A stretch of DNA of 30,714 nt, taken from the NCBI GenBank assembly GCA_900642245.1, contig CAAAJI010000196.1, positions 14,195-44,908 of the forward strand, written 5' to 3'. This DNA comes from Fragilaria radians. Taxonomy: Eukaryota; Bacillariophyta; Fragilariophyceae; Fragilariales; Fragilariaceae. The position numbers and the translations under genes were made by a program. The notes beneath the pieces are model-generated. The model worked only from the letters and a program-made list of their open reading frames with translations. It made no database searches and was not told where the DNA came from. Positions 1 to 8,969 of the stretch are shown here, piece after piece; position 1 is the first letter of the stretch, and each line of letters opens with the position of its first letter.

Positions 1-744
1 CTGTACATATTTACTTTTGAGCTTTTTCTTCGTGTTATTCGATACCGCTTCAAAATCTACACCAGTGGATGGCTACTTTTTGATTTTTTCATTATTGGCG
101 GATCGTGGTTTTTACTTCCTCTACTGGTGTTAAGAACTTTTCGCGTTATGCGTTCCCTACGACATGCAACTCGTTTCCATCTGGTTCGTGATGTCATAAT
201 GGCCTTAAGGAGGTGCTTTCCCAAAGTTATAGCGATTTTATACTTTTTGATTTTGATCATCTATGTGTTTGCAGTCATATTTACCAGCAGTTTTAAGTAT
301 CAGTTCGAAGAATTCAGAAGATTAGATGTGACCATGCTGACGCTCTTTCAGATCATGACTCTTGATGGCTGGTCTGATATTGCCAGAAGTGTAATTGAAG
401 AGTACGCATGGGCTTGGGCACTCTTTTGTTCCTTCGTGACACTGTCATCTCTTATTTTGATAAATTTTTTTGTAGCAATTATGATTCAGGGAATATCGTC
501 ATTGCCAAAGTCTCAGAATGAAGAAAGTTATCAACTCGAGTCTTTTGAGATAAGTCGGCTTGAAGCCAAAGTCGACCAACTGATAGGCGTTTTGGAGGCG
601 TTTCGAAACAGTCAAAGCAAAATGGGAGACGTAGTTTCCTCTCTAAAGAGCAGTATTACAACCGAAACAACCATGCTTGGATTCTCAGAGTGCAGCACTT
701 ATATTGAGTCATTGAACATCAAGCAACAGGAGGATTCAAAATAA
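1..744 (+). CDS. Voltage-gated cation channel, CatSper/NaChBac-like, C-terminal part (5' end outside window)
   Basis: Open from the first base to a TAA at 742-744, giving 247 residues with no start inside the window. Seen in order: the end of S2 with an FTFELFLR signature (residues 5-11), S3 (about 23-38), an S4 sensor with arginines every third residue (R45, R48, R51, R54), S5 (about 75-95), a pore helix and filter TLFQIMTLDGWSD (114-126), S6 (about 139-163), and a heptad-like C-terminal stretch (about 182-215) that could be a coiled coil. One six-helix domain assembling as a tetramer fits single-domain channels; the T-x-D-x-W filter recalls CatSper subunits (family knowledge), where the acidic residue lines a Ca2+-permeable pore. 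It would sit in the plasma or flagellar membrane. Whether further domains lie upstream cannot be seen, so a four-domain channel remains possible. Confidence 0.85.
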   Translation: MYIFTFELFLRVIRYRFKIYTSGWLLFDFFIIGGSWFLLPLLVLRTFRVMRSLRHATRFHLVRDVIMALRRCFPKVIAILYFLILIIYVFAVIFTSSFKYQFEEFRRLDVTMLTLFQIMTLDGWSDIARSVIEEYAWAWALFCSFVTLSSLILINFFVAIMIQGISSLPKSQNEESYQLESFEISRLEAKVDQLIGVLEAFRNSQSKMGDVVSSLKSSITTETTMLGFSECSTYIESLNIKQQEDSK

Positions 745-2302
745 AATCTGACACACCCCAAAGTAATTGAACACATATATCAAACGTCATCGAAACGACT
801 CAGATCATTACGAAGACTAGTTACTATAAAAACTAATCTTCATGATTGCTATAGGTTCAGCAGCGAGTGCTTGGTGATCATGCATATGTAAGCAGAACAT
901 TATAACATGAAACATTGAAAGGAAGCAATGCCTTGTCTCGATAAATAATTGAGAAAGCATCAAATATGATGAGAAAAAAGCCCCATCTTCTGCCATGAAC
1001 TCCAGCTTGGTTTAGGGAGCTTAGATTTCTAACTGACAAAATAAAAAACAGGATATCAAATGTTGTTAGATATTTAGTTCGAACTTATAATGATCCACAA
1101 AACTAACCGATGCTTGACACATATCTTCGACGCGTTTTTCCCAGACGCCTTTCCCCCGTTTCTGTGATTATTTATTAAAATTGAATTCTTCAACGCCTGT
1201 GTCATCGTCCACCATGGAATTTCCATCCCTTTCTTATTGATTGAGACTCAAGTTTTCACGAGTAAAAGTAGTAAGTTTAGCAAACACATGAGATTGGAAT
1301 TATAATAAGAAAGTCGAAGAAGTGGATACAAGTATGATACAATCAACTTCATACTAGGGATATGCAGCGTATCATCTTGATAACCAAAGATTATACTATA
1401 GGAATTCAAGTGAAGGTCTCCATTATTTGGCTTTTGTTATAATCCAAGATTTATTAAAAGTCAAAATTGTGAATTAGCTGCAAATGTAGTTGGCATTAGT
1501 TTCATACTACCTACAACTTATTGAAGATACTATGATATCATCTATAAGACTTTTGCGGCACCTCCACTTGAATGGAGTGTAGTGAGGTGACTATGATGTG
1601 CCCACAAAAAGATTGGTGAGATCATAATTTCTAATTGAGCTGTGTAACAGATATTTGAAAGTTTGCGGAAGAAAGAAATGTCATGAAAGAGAGAAGATAG
1701 AGTCCCTACCATTGATTATTGCAGGAACTTTAGATCCTTAAGGAGCACGATTCCAAAGATTGAATTTAGTGCATTATGTGTGAGATTGAATTGTTGATTT
1801 CAAAGTTTCAAAGTGTCAAGTGCTTTTTTTGTGTTCTGGGAATATCCTGAAGTAATATAAGTAGGAAAATAGTCGCTTAAAGATATTGTAGGTCTACCAC
1901 AACAACAAAGTAGAAACCACAAACTTTTGTGATATATTAACCTCTGTAGCTAAAATGAATGACATTCCCCATATAGCAGTCACCAATATACAATAATGTA
2001 ACAATTCATAAGATAAAGCTTTTAATGCACAGATTGATTTTTTATGAGCAATAATCAGCCTATGAATAATTTAGTGGGCTCCGAGGTGTAACTATGGGTT
2101 CCTGAGATTGCAAGCATGTATGATGAGGTAGGATATTTATGTACCTACGCATCTATTGAAAGACAGTAAAGTTATACATCAATTGATTCCCTTGTTGAAT
2201 TAAGTTTGTGTTCGGGTAGGAGCGTAAAGATTTAGTATCTATTACTTAACCAAAATTTCCGCATTTTTGTCTGGTTCCTTTCTAGATTCAATTGTTTTCC
2301 TC
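745..2302. other. Gene-free interval between channel and ZC3HC1-like gene
   Basis: About 1.56 kb of AT-rich sequence with no open frame of useful length on either strand and no repeat shared with the rest of the window that I could see. It should hold the 3' UTR of the channel gene and the promoter and 5' UTR of the gene starting at 2303. No RNA gene was recognised. Confidence 0.6.
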
Positions 2303-3535
2303 ATGACATCGAATGATCTTTCGAACGATACTAGTATTCCTAATCTCCTAACTGATCTTGTATCGCCATGGAAGAAGCCACGTCTAATGACTGCACTTAG
2401 TTATGAAGAACGATTGCGTACATTTTCACCGTCAACGTATTTTGCCAAACCTTGTCAACTTTCTCCAATTCATTGTGCTGCACTTGGGTGAGTAGTGGGG
2501 GGAAAATATAATGGTTGTTGTATAATTCGTATATAGAAAAGGTCTCGTAATTGAGAAGGGAAATGTATTAACAGAAGTGAAGGATGATCCATGTGAACAT
2601 CAACCGACGTTCAATTCCATACATGATTGTACTACTCTTCGCTCATTTTATTTCCCTAGAGAAAAAAGGTTCTGCCAGACTCACGATATAACTCCCAAGT
2701 TTTCATGGAATCTTGAGCTACACACAGAACTACAGAACAGTCACACATTCTTCATGTTTCCTATGTTGATCTGCAATAACTTGTATTTCTCATCATGTAA
2801 CTTTTTTCTCTTCTGACATTCGTGAATACCAACATGCTTTTTATAACTTTTTCAACAAACCATCAAAATAGGTGGTTCAATTGTGGTTTGGATATGTTGG
2901 AATGTTCCTTCTGTCATGCAAAGTTATGTATCCGAGTTGATAGTCAGCTTACCATTAAAAGTCACGAACATGTCGTACTCTATTGGGAAAGTATGTTACG
3001 AAAAGGTGGACACACAAAGGATGATATGTGTCTATTCCGAGATTTATCCAAAGCAGACAACGACGACCTGGATGAATCCGAAATCCCTCTCTACCTAGCA
3101 GCTGTGTTGGATCCATCCTTTGTGGGACTTATGGAACATCCAAGACCGGAACAATTGTTGTTCGAACGATCCGTTTCACTAATTCCAAAATTAGAAACAA
3201 TCTCCAATTTTGAATCGTTGGATTTGGAAGATCGTGATATGGTGCAAGACATTGCATCACGAATCAATTTACCGTATGATATCATCCCATTTATTCTTGG
3301 TAACTGGACTTGGGACGAAAGTAACGACGAATTTCTATGTCGTGTTTGCCATGCGACTTTTCGGGGCCATGTGATAAAGTCACATAAATACTATTGTCCC
3401 GTACGATGTGGATATGGTAATGGAGGCCCTTCTACATGGAATATCCTTGCAAAGAAAGTGTTAAAGTCGAATGATTCACCTCTAGAAAATAAGGACGGTC
3501 TAGAACAACTGAAAGCTATACTAACAGATAAATAA
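2303..3535 (+). CDS. C3HC-type zinc finger protein, ZC3HC1/NIPA (Rsm1/Pml39-like), two exons
   Basis: Exon 1 is 2303-2487 and exon 2 is 2872-3535, joined over a GT-AG intron (donor GGGTGAGT, acceptor AAAATAG) in phase 2; the spliced frame gives 282 residues. Splicing restores the family hallmark across the junction (HCAALGWFNCGLDMLECSFC). Zinc ligands visible: C73, C76, H109, C114 in the first module; C218, C221, H233, C237 in the second. Proteins of this family (human ZC3HC1, yeast Pml39) are nuclear-basket components at the nuclear pore; older work called NIPA an F-box-like protein. The open frame extends upstream without an ATG, so 2303 is chosen as the first in-frame ATG. The second module ends in HKYYCP, as in the family. 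Its stop lies 110 bp from that of the convergent CNOT11 gene. Shorter than human ZC3HC1 (about 500 residues), mostly by lacking long linkers. Confidence 0.86.
2488..2871 (+). other. Intron of the ZC3HC1-like gene
   Basis: A 384-nt GT-AG intron in phase 2, four to five times longer than the other introns readable here. It contains a 79-codon open frame (2577-2816) that has no recognisable motif and is probably accidental. Confidence 0.8.
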
Positions 3536-3645
3536 TTTCTCACATAAAAACTTAACCTCAAGAACTCTCAACTTAAGGTATTACATCAAGTAGTGGGACA
3601 CCTCCGGAATCTCTAGGGCAACCATTACATCCAACAGAAGCTATG

Positions 3646-5100
3646 TTATTGCAAAGATTTTAGTAGCTTGAATAGGGAAGCAGCTTCTCGAACTCGGGAA
3701 TATTCAATGCAGAACGCTTGTACTTCGTAAAATATATCTTGTACTGGTATCAGATTGTTGCGAATCAGACTCTGCAAGAATACACAAACTAATCGTATCA
3801 ATCGATTCTGAGATGGTCGTTCAGGATGATTCTCACAACTCACGATGCAATTCGAAATAAATAAGTGAAGGAATTCTGGATGCAGATGGGGTGCTAAGCG
3901 ATTCACAACTTCCATGCTGTGAAGTGACAAATCCATCGTCACGAGAGCCGATAAATATTCGTTCAAGGAATTTGTATCCTCCTCTGCCTTTTGCTGCGTA
4001 TCTTGTTGTTGCGGTGGTCGTTTCAAAAGAATCAACAACAATTCGTGTGCTACGATAGGATTGTGTTCGACTAAATCGGCCAAGGTGTGTGGAGAAAGGC
4101 CTGACTCTCGGAAGAGTCGTGGATTGTCACGCAATGCCTCCAAGACCTGACGTTCTTCCACAGTGGAAAGTGCGGTTTGGAAGGCTACCGTTTTTAACAG
4201 ATCCTTCACTTGCCTTTCATCATCTTCGGGTGGCAAAAGCTGCAACCGCAATGTCGTTGGGGTCAGCCAAATTAGTTCCGCCTGTAAAAGTTGCATCCAT
4301 TCGGATTCATTCTCATCGGGGAGACTCGTTTCGGGATAATGATTTTCATCATCGGGGAAATCTTCCATGGGTCTATCCATCAGGTGTGTTGGCAAAAGTG
4401 GAGGTGGGATAGGTCTGGAAAAAGGTAGGTCAATTGGGGGCAATGGACTCCACAATTCTTCCTTTGCGAGAACTGGTGTATCGCGACGTTCAATCCACCT
4501 GGTCAATTCCTCTTGAGAAGAAGTACCGTGAAGATAAAGAATGGGAGATACACTTTGAGTATCGTGATTTTGTGTCATCCAATCTTGAACTGCTTCATGA
4601 AACCAAACCAAACTAACATCATCGATGGGACAAGGTCCTTTTTCTAGATTTCTTAGCAATTTTTCTGTCCCATCGGATCCCACGATTGCGGGTAAAAATC
4701 CATCTGTCATGTGCAATAACAACTGTTTTTCACGCTCATCCGAAGTCGTCTCAGTAGAGGATGAAGGAATGGAAGTATTCAATTTGATTCGTTGGTTGAT
4801 TTTATATAGGCGAAGTAAGACGTGATGGATCAACAATGGATAGAAGGACGACGTCTGCGGAGGTTTGTTCAAATGACAAATACGTTCCAGTACAAAGGCA
4901 AGCGAAACAAATTTAGATTCTGTTAACGCGACTTCATCTTCTAAGATACGATGAGCTGCCCATCCGACCAGAAACGGGTTGACATCTGTTTCCTGTAGTA
5001 ATGTATCGACAAGATCAGAATATTCTGGACAACGAAACTGCGAAGTTGCGTCGAGCTCATCAAGCTTATACCAAAGCCTTTCAACAAAAATGTCAACCAT
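3646..5100 (-). CDS. CNOT11: CCR4-NOT transcription complex subunit 11
   Basis: An uninterrupted 484-residue frame starting at the ATG at 5098-5100 and ending with TAA at 3646-3648. The C-terminal 220 residues (about 265-484) carry the conserved CNOT11 C-terminal domain (DUF2363): the stretch LVEHNPIVAHELL (343-355), the segment MDLSLHSMEVVNRL (389-402), and the end QNRLIRLVCVFLQSLIRN (431-448) through YEVQAFCIEYSRVREAA (458-474), all closely resembling animal CNOT11. The N-terminal part (NPFLVGWAAHRIL at 41-53) is less conserved and a proline-rich linker lies at about 220-245. In animals CNOT11 binds CNOT10 and the N-terminus of CNOT1 to form a module of the cytoplasmic deadenylase. Length is near human CNOT11 (510). 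Divergent from the sulfotransferase gene and convergent with the ZC3HC1-like gene. Single exon. Confidence 0.93.
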   Translation of the reverse strand: MVDIFVERLWYKLDELDATSQFRCPEYSDLVDTLLQETDVNPFLVGWAAHRILEDEVALTESKFVSLAFVLERICHLNKPPQTSSFYPLLIHHVLLRLYKINQRIKLNTSIPSSSTETTSDEREKQLLLHMTDGFLPAIVGSDGTEKLLRNLEKGPCPIDDVSLVWFHEAVQDWMTQNHDTQSVSPILYLHGTSSQEELTRWIERRDTPVLAKEELWSPLPPIDLPFSRPIPPPLLPTHLMDRPMEDFPDDENHYPETSLPDENESEWMQLLQAELIWLTPTTLRLQLLPPEDDERQVKDLLKTVAFQTALSTVEERQVLEALRDNPRLFRESGLSPHTLADLVEHNPIVAHELLLILLKRPPQQQDTQQKAEEDTNSLNEYLSALVTMDLSLHSMEVVNRLAPHLHPEFLHLFISNCIVSCENHPERPSQNRLIRLVCVFLQSLIRNNLIPVQDIFYEVQAFCIEYSRVREAASLFKLLKSLQ

Positions 5101-5349
5101 TCTTAGTCAGTTGTATATGGCCAGCTTAAGACCCGTCAGAGGCGTTTTGTCGATTGTGAAAGACACTCGGTTGCTCAAAAACTGCATCCATGGACTGCAT
5201 TATTTCACTTGTATGTTTGTAACTACTATTTCTGTAACCCTTGATATCATGTTGGACAGGGTACAACGAAATACAGTAACTTTTACCAGTAACTTGAATT
5301 TTTAAACACAAATATTTATGATCAGAATATTTAAATCAATGATTACGAG
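5101..5349. promoter_or_regulatory. Divergent intergenic region, shared promoter of CNOT11 and sulfotransferase A
   Basis: Only 249 bp separate the two oppositely oriented start codons (5100 on minus, 5350 on plus), so both promoters must lie in or near this interval. The side near the sulfotransferase is AT-rich (AATATTTATG, ATATTTAAATC). No defined element can be assigned. Confidence 0.5.
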
Positions 5350-6660
5350 ATGATTCCGCCTTTCCATTTTGGATTCCATGTTTTTCTATCGATACTTCTA
5401 ATCGCTCAAATAGTCTTCCTCTTCATCCATGTAGTCATTGATTCTTGTGAGCAGAATACGAATTTCCATCAACAACTACTTCATCATGATCATGACAAAG
5501 CAAGAAGTAACGGTGTGTTTAAAATCCGTGCCGAAAGATTACCGAATGGATTTAATTTAAGTTCTATATTTCAAAAGTCATCGTCCTTCGGAATACCTAT
5601 ACGTCACCCATCTCCAAGTAAAGACGATAATCGATCAGGTGTCATACTATCCAAACAATTATATCCTCGTTCCTTTCCCAGATGGAATCATCAATTCCCT
5701 TGTTTTGAACCTGAATCACAATGGTTCCAGACTTCTGTTCAAAGAACACCCACAAGGGAGGGATTCTTCTTTCTTAAGGAACTTAAGGCTGGGTCATCGA
5801 CACTATCCGGTGTGCATTTACGGATAAGTAAGAATGTGGCACAACGACAAACCAATTATAGGATATGCAAGGCTCGATTTGATCATTCACCTGCAGTCAT
5901 TCTTCAATATGGCAATCGTCGGCGTTCCAAATCCTTTCTTTGGACAGTACTTCGAGAACCCACAAAACGTGCCATATCACAATTCTTTCATTTTCAAGTA
6001 TCTAGGGGAAAAGTAGAACCCAGCGATACTAATTTTCAAGACTATCTGGCGGAATCACTCTTTGATAACTACTATCTTCAATCCATGAGCATGGAATACT
6101 TGTTTCGTAAAGATTACGATATAGAGGAAGTTGTTGCCAAAATATTGCGGGATTATGACTTTATTGGGATTTTGGAAAGAATGGATGAATCTTTGGTTGT
6201 CCTTAGTCTCATCTTAAATGTATCTATTACCGATGTTCTTTACTTGAAAGCAAAGGGCAGTGGCGGATTTGACGATGGTCGATATAATCGAAAGTGTACC
6301 TACATCATTCCACCCTATGTTTCACCTTCCATGCACAACTATTTCTTGTCACATACTTGGAAGGATCGAATCTTTGGAGATGACTATCTTTATGAACTTG
6401 TCAATCAAAGCTTGGATTTAACAATCGATAAAATAGGAAAAGACTTGGTAATGCAGCGTCTGAAAGAATATAGACAGCTGCAAAAAATTGCAGAGGACGC
6501 ATGTGCAGATGAGGCTCTGTTTCCATGCAACTCTGGAGGTCAAGCAAATCCAAAGGCACCAGGATGTTTGTGGAAAGATTCAGGATGCGGTCACGATTGT
6601 TTAAATAACATTGCAGATAAATGGAATGACTTGAAATCAAATCAGAAAGAATCTCAGTAA
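5350..6660 (+). CDS. Type II membrane sulfotransferase (copy A)
   Basis: Single-exon, 436 residues, ATG at 5350. A hydrophobic segment at about 11-30 followed by a short polar stretch indicates a signal anchor, as in Golgi sulfotransferases. The PAPS-binding signatures are visible: a 5'-phosphosulfate loop FLKELKAGSST (141-151) and a 3'-phosphate motif LREPTKRAISQFF (201-213), the layout of the Sulfotransfer_2 / galactose-3-O-sulfotransferase superfamily. The C-terminal tail is rich in cysteine (PCNSGG, GCLWKDSGCGHDC). Family knowledge: such enzymes move sulfate from PAPS to hydroxyls of glycans or glycolipids; the acceptor cannot be told from sequence. A near-identical second copy lies at 17160-18072. 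Start is supported by the signal anchor directly following it. Confidence 0.82.
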   Translation: MIPPFHFGFHVFLSILLIAQIVFLFIHVVIDSCEQNTNFHQQLLHHDHDKARSNGVFKIRAERLPNGFNLSSIFQKSSSFGIPIRHPSPSKDDNRSGVILSKQLYPRSFPRWNHQFPCFEPESQWFQTSVQRTPTREGFFFLKELKAGSSTLSGVHLRISKNVAQRQTNYRICKARFDHSPAVILQYGNRRRSKSFLWTVLREPTKRAISQFFHFQVSRGKVEPSDTNFQDYLAESLFDNYYLQSMSMEYLFRKDYDIEEVVAKILRDYDFIGILERMDESLVVLSLILNVSITDVLYLKAKGSGGFDDGRYNRKCTYIIPPYVSPSMHNYFLSHTWKDRIFGDDYLYELVNQSLDLTIDKIGKDLVMQRLKEYRQLQKIAEDACADEALFPCNSGGQANPKAPGCLWKDSGCGHDCLNNIADKWNDLKSNQKESQ

Positions 6661-7573
6661 TCCTATTGAATTGTCATGATTTATTGTTTTCGTTGTTTTG
6701 GTGGAGTCAGTAACCATCCTCTAATGTTGAGGAATTTCCTTACCAGCGTCAATGCACATACAAACATCGCGCCATCATTTTTCATCACGTCTCAGCTGCT
6801 TTCAGCATTCTTGCCGGGGGGAAAAACATAAGGTGACGATATCATACTGGTTTATTGTTTAATCATGATACAAATCCATGGTTGAATCATGAATGATAAT
6901 GAGTAATTCATGTTGCAAAGCAATGCACAATCTATTCGACGAAAGAGCTATGAAAGTATTAGTGTATCAATGTTTTCAACTTCCATGGAAAAGGCAGTTT
7001 GCCTCAAATGGTTGAAGAGCAAGATGAGTATACATCGTTAAAGAGTATGAATTCTGAATATCATTAAAGGCGCCATCGGGATCTAAGGAAAATACAAAGT
7101 TGAATGTGTAAGAGGTGAAAAGCGATGGAGTGTAATTTCGTTATAGAATCAATAAAGTAATAATGGAAGAAGGCCTTTATCAAATAATTACACGACGATA
7201 TAGAAATCAGATAGAAGTATAAAGATACACACTTTCCTATCAGCAACTCAATCAAATCAGTAGAATTCGTAAAATAAGTCATATCTGCAAGTCAGTTAAT
7301 TGAATCAAAAATTGAAAAGTTGCTGAATCCCTGTGACTAATTTCAATCCTGCAAGATTTTTAATAGCATAATCTATGGCTTCTTTTGCTCGAACCATACA
7401 ACAAAAACTGAAGAGTTGATAGCGTTTGAAAGAATTCTATCGTTTCTGTAGTACTAAAGCATAAAGGAAGAGGGAATGATTCTGTAAATAGTAATAATTG
7501 CTTGGCAGATATAGCAGATACGTGTACTATCTTAAAAGCAGATCAAAGTGTTTTTGTCTAGGACATTGTAATG
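6661..7573. repeat. Intergenic part of the duplicated unit (copy A), between convergent genes
   Basis: About 0.9 kb between the stop codons of the sulfotransferase (+) and the Sel1 gene (-). It aligns along its whole length with 18073-18989 with scattered substitutions and small indels, so it is part of the duplicated unit. A G6 tract at 6816-6821 is G16 in the other copy. No open frame or RNA gene is seen. Confidence 0.75.
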
Positions 7574-8798
7574 TCACTCTAGTTCATTATTTTCTTTAAG
7601 CATTGTTTGGGTGATATATGATGCCATCTCTTTGGATTGAGGAACTCCTTCACCGGTAGCGTAACATGCAACAACGTTCCGCCAACCTTCTTTACTTCCC
7701 ATCTCACCTGCTTCCTGATAGAGCTCAAATGCTCGCCTCTGGTCGCGAGGAATGATGCCAGTGATGCCTTTATGTAGCATGGCTCCTGCAGAGACTGCAG
7801 CATCCGCATTCCCAGCATCGGCCGCATCCAAGAAATCTCGTAGCGCCATACGATAGCTTTGTGTCAAACCATGCTCCCCATGATAATAGGCATGACCACG
7901 AAGAAAAAGAGCATCCGGGGATCCTGCTGAACAGGCTTGGTTCAATCTTGATATGAATTCACTGTCGGAACATGGAGGAATATGTATTGACTCATGTCCA
8001 TGTAGATGTAGGTAGCACAAGATAAGTTAAAGAGCTCCACTATGTTCCTCGATCTGCTGCAGATTGAATATAATTTGATCCTTCCTGATGCAATTCTTTA
8101 CGTTCATCATCGGATAAATATTGGACCCCTAGGAAGTATAATGCATCGGTATCTCCAAGCTCCATGGCTTTGTGAAAAGCATACATGGCAGAATCTCGCG
8201 CATCTTCATCCTCTGCTATAGTATCCCAAAGAAGATTTCCTAAGTTGTACCACCCCTCAGGTGATCCCTTTTCCCCAGCAAGACGATAAAATTCTTTGGC
8301 CTTAGCCAAGTCTTGCTTTTGCAACCAGGCATCTGTTCCCAATTGAATTAATGCAGTTGCATGACCATGTTCTAAAGCAGCTTCTTCCATCAAGGAATGT
8401 GCCTTTTTTCGAAAAATATTTGCTTGTTCTAGCTCCGTTTCATCTCTCTCACGCATTTGCTTTGCTATTGTCTTGACAACGACGATTCCTCCATTTCTAG
8501 TCGAATTCAATGAACTCTTGTTGACGTTTGGTCCTGTTTGATTCTGATGCTCTTGTGTTTGACTTTCGTGTTGTTTCTGCGCATCCAGTTGCCGCTGGTA
8601 TGCTTCATATTGTTGACGATTGCGCTTTTCTTTCAACTCAGATTCCAGCTTTTCTGCCTTCCGCAATGCCTCCAAAGCTTGATGATAAATTTCGTCTGCT
8701 AAAGATGATGCGCTACTATTGTATCGATACATATACCCCCATCGCCAAGAACGGCTTATTGCAGCTAATCTAGAAGGAATTGCATAGTGAAGAAACAT
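7574..8798 (-). pseudogene. Sel1-repeat protein, copy A, frame-disrupted
   Basis: Starts at the ATG at 8796-8798 with an arginine- and aromatic-rich N-terminus (MFLHYAIPSR..) and reads as copy B (18990-20210) through to about residue 255, then shifts frame. Between about 8005 and 8050 there are several small insertions relative to copy B (for example GGAACAT versus GGACAT on the coding strand), netting +4 nt, after which the rest of the frame (to 7574) is again as in copy B. Outside this cluster I count about ten residue differences from copy B. It may be a recent pseudogene, or the cluster may be a consensus error in the assembly, since the rest of the frame is clean on both sides. Confidence 0.8.
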
Positions 8799-8969
8799 TT
8801 ATTCAATGTTAGCAAAACAAAACTGAATTTCGATGACAAAAGCATATTCAATAAGTCAGCTGGGGTTAAGGATCAGGATATCTGCATCCTCCCTCAATTT
8901 ACCAGGGCTGGACCACCGGACGAAGATGCACAGTTTTTGGGAGAAATCTAATTGCATTAGGTCCTAATG
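8799..8969. promoter_or_regulatory. Upstream region of Sel1 copy A
   Basis: Sequence just 5' of the Sel1-A start on the minus strand, partly shared with 20211-20338 of copy B. A block around 8908-8924 (CTGGACCACCGGACGA) is absent from copy B but has a near match at the left edge of R-C (about 26284). No specific promoter element is identified. Confidence 0.35.
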
